Below, piece by piece: positions 23,445-33,579 of a stretch of DNA of 64,000 nucleotides. Under the pieces are notes generated by a model that worked only from the letters and a program-made list of their open reading frames with translations, was not told the DNA's origin and made no database searches. A program made the translations under genes and the position numbers. Source of the stretch: Manduca sexta (Eukaryota > Arthropoda > Insecta > Lepidoptera > Sphingidae). The stretch spans positions 15,780,589 to 15,844,588 of the forward strand of contig NC_051142.1 in assembly GCF_014839805.1 (NCBI RefSeq), given 5' to 3'. Every line of letters starts with the position of its first letter. The stretch's first letter is position 1.

Positions 23445-23760
23445 TGTCGACTGGTGAGAGATGATTACCCCTCGACAGTCGACACAATTATGCCGGCCTG
23501 TTGGAACCAGATATACACAGGTTGATCCCGAAACGCGATGCACTTACGTGGGTTACTTTTGTGAGTTTTAACACCTAGTGTACGGTGTTACCCCTCGACA
23601 GTCGACACAATTATGCCGGCCTGTTGGAACCAGATGTACACAGGTTGATCCCAAAACGCGATGCACTTACGTGGGTCATTATGCCGGGCTTTAATACCGT
23701 ACGATGGTCGATATCCGGGCGGATATAAAATATATCCTACCACCAGCAAAAGTTTTACAA
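23445..23760 (-). mobile_element. Family C copy with internal tandem duplication
   Basis: In reverse it holds the family C landmarks twice: 'cccctcgacagtcgacacaa' begins at 23468 and again at 23591, a 123-bp step. The second unit continues to the family end 'atatcctaccaccagc'. Confidence 0.55.
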
Positions 23761-23821
23761 TGTCTTGATAAAAGTGAGAATGTATGCGTTTATTTAGATG
23801 TTTGATTATCATAAAAACTTA

Positions 23822-24081
23822 CCCCCTTATTCATAAACGTTTTTTATCTAAGGACGGAGTAAAGCTGTGATAACAAGCCTGTTTCTCAGTGCCCAACGGA
23901 ACTGAGAAATAGACATAGGGCCGTTGTGATTGGTTATTATTGTTGTATTTCAATATTAGCCAATCACAACGGCCCTACGTCTACGCACTGCGAAGACTGC
24001 CATGCCGTCCGCACTGAGAAACAAACTTGTTATCACAGCCTTACTCGGTCGTTACATAAAAAACGTCTATAAATAAGGGGG
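23822..24081. mobile_element. Foldback MITE, probably PIF/Harbinger-type (260 bp)
   Basis: Almost the whole element is an inverted repeat. The left arm starts 'cccccttattcataaacg', the right arm ends 'aataaggggg'; long inner matches include 'gctgtgataacaag' and 'gggccgttgtgattgg'. It is flanked on both sides by 'tta', the 3-bp TWA target typical of PIF/Harbinger. No transposase. Confidence 0.75.
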
Positions 24082-24339
24082 TTAATATACAAGTAACACA
24101 ATAAATATTCCAACTCTAAAAATAACCACAAGGTTATTTTTAGTCATATTTTGTCATCTAAACATGCATCTCATTTGCGTTATAGAAATAAATAGTTACT
24201 GTATTATATGCGTCATCGGTGCCTCATACATCTATATCACAAATCTAGTGTCATCACTACGGGTCAATACCCGCAGTAATTTATATGTAACATATGATTA
24301 AAAACCATCACTACGTTCTATTGCATTGTATACCTTGTA

Positions 24340-24435
24340 TTGAATTAAAAATATTATTCAGATTCTATCGCAGTATTTTATATTATAATTTTTCCCGACG
24401 TTTCAAAGACTGCAGCCTACATAGTAAATTGTAAT
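24340..24435 (-). repeat. Family D fragment
   Basis: 'gattctatcgcagtatttta', 'tcccgacgtttcaaagactg' and 'cagcctacat' are the reverse of family D tail and core. Confidence 0.45.
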
Positions 24436-24732
24436 GTAAAATGTAGGTAGATATTCTAACTTTTCGGACGATCAACAACTCAGCCCTACATGACTATGGT
24501 TTTCCAGTAAGAATCCTAAACTCTGAAATGGAATCCAAAATCAAAAATGTTAACAGCAGAACTACCATTACAATAAAATAAATTGTCTATGGTACTTGTT
24601 GAAAACGGTTAAATAATAAGTTAGAATTATTCACTGTTAAATAAGTTTAAAACAAAACTGAATGAAAATTCTTTCCTTTAATATTAATTAAACTATAATT
24701 CCTTTTTTTTCTTAATTATATAATATAAAAAA

Positions 24733-25020
24733 AGCGGTGATAGCCTAGTTGGGTGCGGACGAATGTCCACAGGTTCAAAACCCAAGGGCACACGTCTGAT
24801 TTTTCTAAAATCATGTGTGTATTCTTTGTGAATTATCGCTTGCTTTAATGGCGAAGGAAAACATCGTAATAAAACCTGCATACCTGAGAAATTCCCTAAA
24901 GGAATTTTGAGGATGTGTGAAGTCTACAAATCGGCACTAGGCCAGCGTGGCAGACTAAGGCCTAATCCCTCTCAGTAGTAGAGGAGGCTCGTGTCCAACT
25001 GTGGGACAGTATATAATAAA
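24733..25020 (+). mobile_element. SINE S1, near full length
   Basis: Head 'agcggtgatagcctagttgg', B box 'ccacaggttcaaaacccaag', tail 'ccctctcagtagtagaggag' and 'gacagtatataata'. A short deletion lies between A and B boxes compared with the copy at 17130. Confidence 0.75.
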
Positions 25021-25445
25021 TGAGTAATATGATTATTTAATTGTGATGGACACTTATCAGTTCAAGGCTAATTAACACCTAATTACGGGCCTAACCAACT
25101 AAATGTGGCGTTAATAATAAATGAATTAGTGGGATTTATATTGTATCGGTGTCTTCTATCATGAATTTTCTTACTATTCAGCAGGCATTTAAGATATCAG
25201 CTTTTTGCAATTTATTATTATTATATATATTAGGTATCGCTGGAAACCAATTGAAATACATTTTAAATGAAGTAATATGATGATGTAATAATGCAGTAAT
25301 TAATAATTCAATGCAGCTTAAATTATACAATTGTTATAAATAGAAAAGTTATTTCATATGTATATTAAGTCACGCTTTACCTACATTTTGTTGAAATAAA
25401 CAGATTTCTGGTTCGCAAAGAATTGTTTTTACGGTTTTTTATTAT

Positions 25446-25650
25446 AACGCAATGTCAGCCAACGTAACTACTGGACATAATAAGACTTAACATGTCATGT
25501 CTCAGGATGACGAGCGCAGTGGAATACCAAACAATACTTTGTAATTCAAGGTTTTGGATGGTGTTTCTACTGTTTATGGGCGGTCGTATCGCTGACCATC
25601 AGGTGAACGGCAAGGTCCTTTCGTCATTTAAAGCAGTAAAAAAATTGTAA
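25446..25650 (+). mobile_element. Family A copy
   Basis: 'aacgtaactactggacataa', 'gcgcagtggaataccaaaca', 'tgtttctactgtttatgggc' and 'tcaggtgaacggcaaggtcc', ending in an A-rich run. Lacks the 5' third seen at 838. Confidence 0.65.
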
Positions 25651-25884
25651 ATATGGAATATTATATACGGTTAGGTTACTTTTTAAAGGTAAATAATTGA
25701 GGATTACAGACTTATGCTTATCTTACTGCTACCGTCGGCTTCCTAAGGAAATCATCACCAGAACAATGTTTTTTTGTCTTGTTACAACCAATTGGAACAA
25801 ACTTGGTTTGTCGTATTTACAGATTGATTTATTGGTACATTCTTAGAAATGAAATATTTTATTTGAACCTGTAAAATGTTAAAC

Positions 25885-25985
25885 TTTAGATTCCACTAAT
25901 ATTGACTCTACCACCTGTTCGGAAAGCAGTTCTTACCAGAGAAGAACGGGCAAGAAACTCTAGTGTTGGTCTTTTCAAAATTACT
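25885..25985 (+). repeat. Probable dispersed repeat fragment
   Basis: 'attgactctaccacctgttc' with 'accagagaagaacgggcaag' resembles a common lepidopteran repeat phrase. One copy in the window; assignment rests on recall. Confidence 0.3.
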
Positions 25986-26204
25986 TTAAAGTATAAACTT
26001 CAGTGCTTGATAAAGAGATAAAAAATGCCATTGTTTTTTTTTATTATTGTTTAGAGTAGTTCATCCACTCGCAACATAGGTAATATCAAATTGAAATTCA
26101 CACACGAGGGTACTACTTTCTCAGGAATCATTTTTATCAGTAACGCTTAGTTGGTTGAGATAGTTTATTGGGATCTAACAATTCTTTAGTATGGCAGTTT
26201 GTGA

Positions 26205-26300
26205 ATCGCAGCCACAGAATCAAGTAGCATTTATTTTGTATGCGCGTTGTTTTAGTTCGGCGCGCCGCAACACTTCCAATTAATGGAAATTCATAGTCAA
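26205..26300. promoter_or_regulatory. Small candidate regulatory island
   Basis: Unique sequence with 'ttcggcgcgccgcaacactt' beside 'ccaattaatggaaa'. Weak evidence. Confidence 0.2.
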
Positions 26301-26499
26301 TGTATAGGTGATGAATGAAAGCGGCTAGATTATTTTGTATTCCTGTTTTACTATGACATTATTTCAATGATATTATCGTATGGTAGAAAATATCCGATGT
26401 AATTAAAACAAATATACCTACCTAGATAGATCAGCCTACGTAAATTTAGTATCACATATAATTCTGGTGACCAAGATCCAAAACTCAGATGTAAAACTC

Positions 26500-26612
26500 G
26501 CAATAGTGACCAACGTAAACCTGTCGCGTTCCGATATCAGCCTGTGCATATCCTATTGCAACAGGCCGGCATAATTGTGTCGACTGTCGAGAGGTAATCA
26601 TCTCTCAAATAT
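26500..26612 (+). mobile_element. Family C fragment
   Basis: 'tcgcgttccgatatcagcct', 'acaggccggcataattgtgt' and 'gactgtcgagaggtaatcat' match the 3' half of family C. Confidence 0.5.
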
Positions 26613-26618
26613 ACCTAC

Positions 26619-26783
26619 CAATGGCTAAGCGTCCATATAACCCGATTCTTGCCGGCTACCCTTTCGTAATACATGTAAAATTTAATTATCATTAGAACGA
26701 TTTACAGACCACTTTTAAACATATTATTAGTACCTATAGATTGTGTCGAGTTCTCTTTTGGAATATTTCACCGTTCACCACTG
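26619..26783 (-). mobile_element. hAT-type MITE family B
   Basis: Ends 'caatggctaagcgtccatat' and 'tttcaccgttcaccactg', with the internal 'gattcttgccggctaccctt' and 'ttatcattagaacgatttac'. The 8-mer flanks are only partly similar. Confidence 0.6.
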
Positions 26784-26856
26784 ATACGTTTATAATCTAA
26801 ATCTGGGTAGAATTTTTCGAGCGTACTTCTACGCGAAAGGTGCCGCGGGCAAACAG

Positions 26857-27122
26857 CAGCCCCGGATCTAGGGGGAGGGGGGGGGGGCAAGCCAGGGCCC
26901 GTGAATTTAGAGGGCGGAAAATTCAAACATGGCAGACGAATACACATCTCATCATTAACGCAACTTTGACTACTGAGACATCCAGTATATAACACACTTA
27001 AATTATTTCCCGCGAGGCGCGAAATGATGATGATGATGATGACAAAAGTAAAAATATAGGTTGTTAGGGGCGGCATTATTCAGATTTTGCCCCGCCTTAA
27101 AAAAATTGAAGATCCGGGGCTG
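26857..27122. mobile_element. hAT-type MITE, family G, copy 1 (266 bp)
   Basis: Terminal repeats 'cagccccggatct' and its inverse 'agatccggggctg'. Perfect 8-bp duplication 'gcaaacag' at 26849-26856 and 27123-27130. A G-run at 26871-26887 has expanded relative to copy 2 at 36514. Confidence 0.85.
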
Positions 27123-27171
27123 GCAAACAGCAAGTCTAATTCATAAGAAGCGAGGCATCACGACTAACTAC

Positions 27172-27335
27172 CAGTGACGAAGCGTCCATACAATCCGATT
27201 CCTACCGGCTTCCCTTTTAGGTTTGTTTCCGATTGTCTTAATTTTTGTTTTCTGTTAATTGGGCGCGATATGTAACTAAGGCTAAATTCTTTTTGCCTCG
27301 GGTTACCTTTTGAAGAATTTCACTCTTCGCCACTG
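27172..27335 (-). mobile_element. hAT-type MITE family B, complete (164 bp)
   Basis: Ends 'cagtgacgaagcgtcc' and 'actcttcgccactg'; perfect 8-bp duplication 'ctaactac' at 27164-27171 and 27336-27343. Interior includes 'cctaccggcttccctttta'. The duplication supports hAT mobilisation. Confidence 0.88.
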
Positions 27336-27552
27336 CTAACTACCTAGAGATGACATGATAACTAGATATGAGACAAGAGGCACGCGCGCACAATGCCACG
27401 TTATCTACGCCATGTCGGACAAGCCGGTACATATGTCTACCACGGATTTGCGTTCCACGTGTTACTCATACTCGACTGTCTGTGATTTAAATGTCACTTT
27501 CCTGACTGGCTGGTTGAGTGACGTGTCAGCTGATAGCGGAGTTAGCAGAGTT

Positions 27553-27640
27553 TTTTTTATTGCTTTGAATGACGAGACGAGTTTGACGTTCGCCTGATGG
27601 TAACCGATACGACCGCCCATAAACAGTGGAAATATCTGAC
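27553..27640 (-). mobile_element. Family A 3' end
   Basis: 'ttttttattgctttgaatga', 'gacgttcgcctgatggtaac' and 'cgaccgcccataaacagtgg' are the reverse of the family A 3' end; truncated at its 5' side. Confidence 0.6.
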
Positions 27641-27847
27641 TGTATCCTAAGTATATAGGTATGGCTAAATATTTAATTCGACGTCAAACGGGTGTAGTAG
27701 TGCTGTTACAAATACATTGATATTTTTTTAGTATCGGTAATAAAAATATCTTTGATGAAGATGAAGAAGACAATGTAGAGCCAATAGTCAGCGAGTGTGG
27801 AATAGGAATAACATAAGATTTACAAAACTGAAATAGATTGAAATTCG

Positions 27848-27990
27848 TTAAGAATAAAAAAAAGTAATAAAGAGTATAATAAATTGATGAAAATGCTTGA
27901 AGAGAAAGATGAAGCAAATATGTTACATTAAAATACAAAAGTAAAATTCATAGTTTCTGTCCACTTCTCTGGGATAGTGTCGTGACAATA
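27848..27990 (+). repeat. Repeat E, copy 1
   Basis: 'aatacaaaagtaaaattcat' and 'ctctgggatagtgtcgtgac' recur in the same order and orientation at 29628-29780. No end structure seen; could be a dispersed element or a local duplication. Confidence 0.5.
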
Positions 27991-28229
27991 TGTACAAATA
28001 TAAGTTCATTTAACCACTTTCAAATAGAAACGTAATGTTCAAACATTAATTCCTAAAACGTGCACACGTGTGTTAGCTAATGAAGGTCATAAGAGCTCTC
28101 TCGTAGTGAGTAGTCGCGTTTGATATCCTAATCCGAGTTGATAACAACGATCATTATGAGAAGTTAAAATTAACAGAGGAACGTGGAGCCTCGCCAGACT
28201 CGCCGCAGATAACTCTTGTTTTATTACAC

Positions 28230-28515
28230 TACATCGATAAGTAACCGATGGATATCGTCCATAAACGAAACTAATGTGGTATCGAGTCCCGCGAGGTACT
28301 CCCTACGCGAGTTCACTCAAATTATTATGGTAATGCGCCGGTTCCAGATATTGGACGGGGACAGTTTCCCATGCACTGGGAGTTATCGAGTGGCGCCTGC
28401 ATTAGCTGCGAGGCTCTCTTTGCGAGCCGCTGCCGCCCCGCCCCGCCCCGCTGCACACTGCAGCGCCCCGCCGCCCGCCGACTCCCGGCGCTGGCGCCGC
28501 CGCTCTTAACCCGCG
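28230..28515. promoter_or_regulatory. CpG-island-like region, candidate promoter
   Basis: The core 28420-28510 is extremely GC-rich with tandem Sp/KLF-type boxes ('gccccgccccgccccgctgc') followed by 'gccgcccgccgactcccggc'. The flank has 'gcgccggttccagatattgg'. Could be a promoter or non-coding first exon for the minus-strand gene at 1968 or another gene. No clear TATA or donor. Confidence 0.35.
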
Positions 28516-28829
28516 ACAACTATCGTTTTTTTGTCATCTCTCGGTGTAGAAGTTAATTAATTAGGGCGCGGACCCTCTGTGGGAAAGCGACTGCACGTAA
28601 GAGATTTGCGATCCTGTGACGCGGCTTTACATTCGTTACGTAAGACCTTTATGCATCCATGAATATTTAACCTAAATATTCGCATAAAACACGCATTACC
28701 CCGACAGATGTCCATTAAGATACGCGAAGGAATTCTTTTGTCACAACGAGGAACCAAAACTTGCATTTGCGTGGCGTGTGTCACCGTTCTTTTGTTCGAC
28801 GGGTCTGTCCAATACAAATGAGTTGAGAA

Positions 28830-29225
28830 AAACTAGCGATGCACAGATAGCTGCTAAATGATCCGGGGCAATTAAGGCGAGCCGTGCGAGACGCGGAGTG
28901 GCGTCATCTGCGTGGGCGAGAAAGGGACGCGAACTTTCTGTTTGTTGGCTATTAATAACAAAAACAAGCCGAGTGGATTAACACATTAAGAGGTCCGCCG
29001 ACGCCGGAATAAAAGCATTCCCCGTGTGTGTCGGGGATCGGATGGAAAAAATTTGGTGACAAGCCTCGGAATCAATTAGTAGGGCTTGTAGGGGCGCCAC
29101 CGCCGCTCTGCCGACACCACTTTACGGCCTCTATTAATGGACTGTCCAAATTTACGATGTCCATCTGTAATGAGTTAACGCTCGGGCCGGCGACGCGCTC
29201 TCTTCATATCAATGGCTCGCATTAG
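28830..29225. promoter_or_regulatory. Candidate cis-regulatory module
   Basis: Nearly 400 bp of unique GC-balanced sequence with AT-core homeodomain-type sites ('ggctattaataacaa', 'ctctattaatggactg', 'tgtaatgagttaacg') among GC segments ('ccgacgccggaataaaagca', 'cgctcgggccggcgacgcgc'). It looks like deeply constrained non-coding DNA. Reading frames crossing it are short. Confidence 0.4.
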
Positions 29226-29627
29226 GGCCCGTGTGACAAACTAAATTATTTTTTTTACTTTTATTAGAAGGTGAGGGAGTGAGCATGTCATTTGTTGGTA
29301 AATAATTTGGCAGAGGAATCGCTCTGATCTTTGAGAAAAAGGACTTTAGTCTATATCCAAACCTGATATTTTAAGTTATTTGTCTGTAACATAATGATAT
29401 TAACGTGCTAGGACGTTGTTTTTTTTGTAGACAGACCGGCTTACTGCGGCTTTAGCGCGCGATGTCTTAATATACAATATGTCAATAGTTCTTTTGGCTA
29501 TTCGACCAGTCATCGCTTGGCGTCAGCTACCCCAACACGTTTTATTAATATTACTATTTATTAACAACTTATAAACATTTCGTGCGTTTATGATAGCTCA
29601 ACAAAATAAAGGAAATTAGTTTTGAAC
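29226..29627. other. No gene seen
   Basis: AT-rich, with a short GC-richer patch near 29428-29465 ('gcggctttagcgcgcgatgt'). Confidence 0.4.
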
Positions 29628-29780
29628 GAAAAAAGAAGGTAATAAAGAATATAATAAATGGTCAAAAGGCTTGAAGAGGAAGATGAAGCAAAAATACTAC
29701 ATTAAAATACAAAAGTAAAATTCATAGTTTCTGTCTATTTCTCTGGGATAGTGTCGTAACAATATGTGCAAATATATGAG
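29628..29780 (+). repeat. Repeat E, copy 2
   Basis: Partner of 27848-27990; shares 'aatacaaaagtaaaattcat' and 'ctctgggatagtgtcgtaac', with scattered substitutions. Confidence 0.5.
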
Positions 29781-29805
29781 TGTTTCATGCAGAGTGAAAT
29801 ACAAT

Positions 29806-30080
29806 ATTTTTTTTTATTGCTTTGAATGACGAGACGAGCTTGCCGTTCGCATGATGGTAAGCGATACGACCGCCCATAAAAAGTAGAAACACCATCCAAC
29901 ACCTTAAATTACAAAGTATTGTTTGGTATTCCGCTACGCTCACCATCCTGGGGCATACAGCAGTTACACTGGCTATAATGTCCTCCAAACCGGAACACCA
30001 CAGTGACAACACGGCGCTTGGCGGAAAATAGACATTGCGGTGGTACCTACCCAGGCAGACTCACATGTGAGAGACCAACT
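29806..30080 (-). mobile_element. Family A, near full length
   Basis: Reverse of all landmarks in 838-1112, from 'ttttttattgctttgaatga' through 'aaagtattgtttggtattcc' to 'ggtggtacctacccaggcag'. Best copy for defining the family ends. Confidence 0.7.
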
Positions 30081-30333
30081 AGTAATCAAGACAAAACATC
30101 ACATAACAAAAACATTTAAGTCCCTAAGTGTTGCGGTAACTTTGTTTACTGCATAATTAGCTATAAGTTCATGGCAGATAGCGTTCATTGAGCTCCAGAC
30201 GTTATTGGTTGCAATCTCGCGCCCGTCATAACTTGCGGTTGTTATGCACTGTTAATAATAATGTTTTGTAAAATGACGTCAACAATAGGGATATCAGCTC
30301 TTGTCTGTGTAATTTAACGATTGTAAAGTAAAG
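30081..30333. other. Unique sequence, possible weak regulatory DNA
   Basis: No gene. Contains a CRE-like 'aaatgacgtcaac' and balanced composition at 30150-30240. Confidence 0.3.
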
Positions 30334-30363
30334 TAAATCGTATAGCAAGGGCTATACGATTTA
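30334..30363. repeat. Perfect hairpin, 13-bp stem, 4-nt loop
   Basis: 'taaatcgtatagc' at 30334-30346 pairs exactly with 30351-30363 around the loop 'aagg'. Confidence 0.85.
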
Positions 30364-31448
30364 TTTTCAATTGGGTCTAAATGATCAAGGTGCTTTTTTT
30401 GTTATATTGTTTATTTAAGTGATAATTTGATCTAAAGTTTGAGAGTTTATTTCAGTACAATCCTTACTAGGTAGGACTGTATTATCGATAATTGTATGTA
30501 GTTTTATAAAATAATACGATGATTGAGTCTCCTCTTTTGAAGACAATTAAAAAAGGAATTCCAATACCAATTTCACTATTATATTTATCACAGATTACAC
30601 ACACATGCATACATACTTAGAATCATGCCTCTATTCCATAGGGGTAGGCAGAGACTATAGATTACCACACTACACACACCAACTAGTTAGTATTTACTAT
30701 TAACATGTATATTTTTATGGTATAAGAATATGTATGTTATCATTTGTGTAATAAGACAATAAACTGATTTTTTATTAGGTATTATTATTTATATGTTAAC
30801 AACATTATTCTCACATTATATGTCAAGATTTTAAAATAAAGAGAATTGACATTTTTTTTCCCATTATTATTATTATATCATGTAATTTTCCAAGTTTTGT
30901 AAAGGTAAGCATATAGGAATTATACAGACCCTTCCTAATTAGTATAGGTACAGCCATGAAAGTAGCTAAATAAAATTACAAATACAAATTACAAGTATAA
31001 ATTCAAAATTTGAATAAAATCTGATAAGTAATTCTAAGTAGCTAAGCTAAGTAATTCCCTATATTCTAAACGGCTATTCTTAACACTAAAATAGTTATTA
31101 AACAAATACATCAGTTTACCTACATTATGTATGAGTTCTATTGAAATAATTTGTAAATATTCATCTTATAATAAAAGCGAGAACCAATCTTCTAAACGTG
31201 TCAAAGATGTTACGTGGTGTGAAACATCATTACGGATATCTCACGTTTATTTACAGTACAAACATTGACGGGATAAGGCAAACAAACTCGGTCAATGGTT
31301 AAACAAAAACGCGTGCCGTCAGAAAGCATACAATGAGAGTGTAGGTGCATATCGAGAGACAGAAACATCGCGGCTTACCGTCGGCAAAAGCAGGAGTATT
31401 TTGAAAGCTCTTACAAACTTAATTGATATATAATAACCGAATAATGAT
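30364..31448. other. No gene seen
   Basis: AT-rich. At 30595-30660 there is a reverse SINE-like tail ('ataggggtaggcagagacta'). At 31230-31395 sequence is more balanced and unique, and could be regulatory. Confidence 0.35.
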
Positions 31449-31750
31449 AACTGATTTAATTAATATAATAACTGAATTAAAAGTTAGGTAAATAATTTTG
31501 TTGTGAATAATGAATTACTAGAATATGTACGTAGAGACGGCAAATGTTTCTTTTTGTCTTACGAGTAGGCCGATTCGAAAGATTCTTATGGTATATAATA
31601 ACTGATTTAATTAATATAATAACTGAATTAAAAGTGTTGTAAATCATTTTGCTGTGAAGAATGTATTACTAGGATAAAAACTACGTAGATCTGTTTTCTT
31701 TGTCATGCTTTTTTTGTTTGAGTAGGTTGCCTCGAAAGATTGTTATGTTC
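31449..31750 (+). repeat. Tandem duplication, two 151-bp units
   Basis: 'aactgatttaattaatataa' starts at 31449 and again at 31600. Both units continue with 'taactgaattaaaagt' and end near 'cgaaagattgttatg' or 'cgaaagattcttatg'. Units have diverged moderately. Confidence 0.75.
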
Positions 31751-32455
31751 TGTAAGGTTAGGCCAAAAGAATATGTTACTTCTCTAAGGTACATTTTGAC
31801 GTGAATAAAAAAATAAATTATTTTTATATTTTTTTTAGCCCTTTTTCACTTTGAAGTTGGCGTATACATCTATAATAATAGTCATTAGTCCGGTACATTG
31901 TATGACATGATAATTTCTTTTGTATGTGTTTTAGCCCCTTGTCACTTAAAACGAAACATCTATAATAAGGTCTGTTGTTTTAGATTTTAACTGAATATGC
32001 AATATCTAGATATACATCAAGAAATGTATATATAATAATAACAAATAACTACAAAACTTCTGTAATTTTGTATTGCTAATTGATCCCAAATTCTAACCCA
32101 AAAATATTTTTAACACTATTTTAGAAATTTTCCATTTCCTGAACTTGTTACATTTTCGGAAATGTAATTTTTTTGGAATTGCATATTCAATTAAACTAAT
32201 CAATAAATGTCCAGTTCAATGAAACAGGTTAGTAACATTTGACAATGTTTGTACTGTTACCTAAAGAGTGAAAAATAACATAAATCATCGTTATATAAAC
32301 ACAATGGGTTTTGTAAAACCAGCGTTGATAATGCTTTGCGGTCGGATAAGCGATATATGACGGAGTTTATGACAATTCAACCGCAAACTATATAAGTATA
32401 TAACTTTGTAATAATCGTAACAGCTTGAAATAAAACTATCTTGCATTTACTACAA
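31751..32455. other. No gene seen
   Basis: Strongly AT-rich; no repeats or frames recognised beyond short repeats of 'acatctataataa'. Confidence 0.4.
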
Positions 32456-32688
32456 AGCGGCGATAGCCTAGTTGCGTGTGGAACGGACTGCCGAGACGAA
32501 TGTCCGCAGGTTCAAACCCCAAGGGCACACACCTGTGACTTTTCTGAGAAGGAATAGAAATTTCGAAGGTGTGTGAAGTCTACCAATCCGCACTAGGCCA
32601 GCGTGGTGGACTAAGGCCTAATCCCTCTCAGTAGTAGAGGAGGCCCATGCTCAGCAGTGGGCAAGTATATAATACAGGGCTGATATTA
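32456..32688 (+). mobile_element. SINE S1 with internal deletion
   Basis: Head 'cggcgatagcctagttgcgt' and B box 'aggttcaaaccccaagggca' are joined by 'gacttttctgagaagg' directly to the 3' half. About 100 bp present at 17130-17462 are missing between two 'tct' triplets. Confidence 0.78.
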
Positions 32689-32708
32689 TTATTTACTAAA
32701 ATGTAGGC

Positions 32709-32830
32709 AGCAGTGGCGAAATAGAAATTTTCCAAAATGGAACCCGACACAACATATAGGCACTAATATCAATAAATGTGAACTGCAAATAAACAAACAA
32801 TAAACACAATTGATTTTATATGAAAATAGA
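32709..32830 (+). mobile_element. Family B MITE, 5' part
   Basis: 'cagtggcgaaatagaaattt' and 'gacacaacatataggcacta' match the family B left half. No right end was found before or after the neighbouring Helitron. Confidence 0.5.
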
Positions 32831-32913
32831 TTATACAATAAATGATATATAATATAGATACTTCTATAATTAGTACAACGGTACTAACTTGATCAAAAAC
32901 TTTTATATCCAAA

Positions 32914-33579
32914 TCTATATATATAAAAATCAATTGCTGTTCGTTAGTCTCGCTAAAACTCGAGAACGGCTGAACCGATTTGGCTAATTTTGGTTTTGAA
33001 TTATTTGTGGAAGTCCAGGGATGGATTAAACGGTGACGAACATAAATAATAAATAACGGAAAATACTAAAAACGACAATATAAGTTTTCAATACAAAATG
33101 TTCCTACCTGTCAAACATTTCATGTCTTTTCTCTTTTTAGAAATAAAGAACTGTAACATATATATAGATGTATTCAGAAATAAGTCTGTTTCATAGTTGT
33201 AATATGAGGTCCGATTTCTTTGGTTTATTTTGTTCAAATACAAAACATTTCAGAAATAAATAAAGTGTAAAAGTGTCAGTGGGTTCTTAAAAATAGAAAA
33301 TAAATAAATAAATTTCAAGACTATTATTAAAATCTATCATCAATTTGTCAGTGCGTGAGAACTTTATTTATCGTTATTGTCGCAAAATGCCACGGAGAAG
33401 ATGACTTAGATAGTCGAAGTTAATCAAATGTACGACGAGCTACTTCACGTGCAAACCGTACTCTCGACTAGCGAGAGACAGATAATGATAACATACGTAT
33501 TGTATGGCAAAATTGTGTTTCACAATAAATAACAATAATAAATGTATGTAGGTGATACGAAGTTCACCGGGTCATCTAG
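32914..33579 (+). mobile_element. Helitron-type element, 666 bp, with coding relic
   Basis: Starts TC after A-32913 ('tctatatatataaaaatcaa') and ends CTAG before T-33580 ('accgggtcatctag'). The 5' part ('ctcgagaacggctgaaccga') is a known lepidopteran Helitron-like phrase. At 33387-33485 'atgccacggagaaga' and, in another frame, codons for RATSRANRTLD look like a stop-ridden, frameshifted relic of a Helitron-encoded protein N-terminus. Confidence 0.65.

Noticed and set aside
26768..27076. 102-codon minus-strand frame with a proline run
   Set aside because: It runs through the family G MITE and its G-run; its boundaries ignore the element ends.
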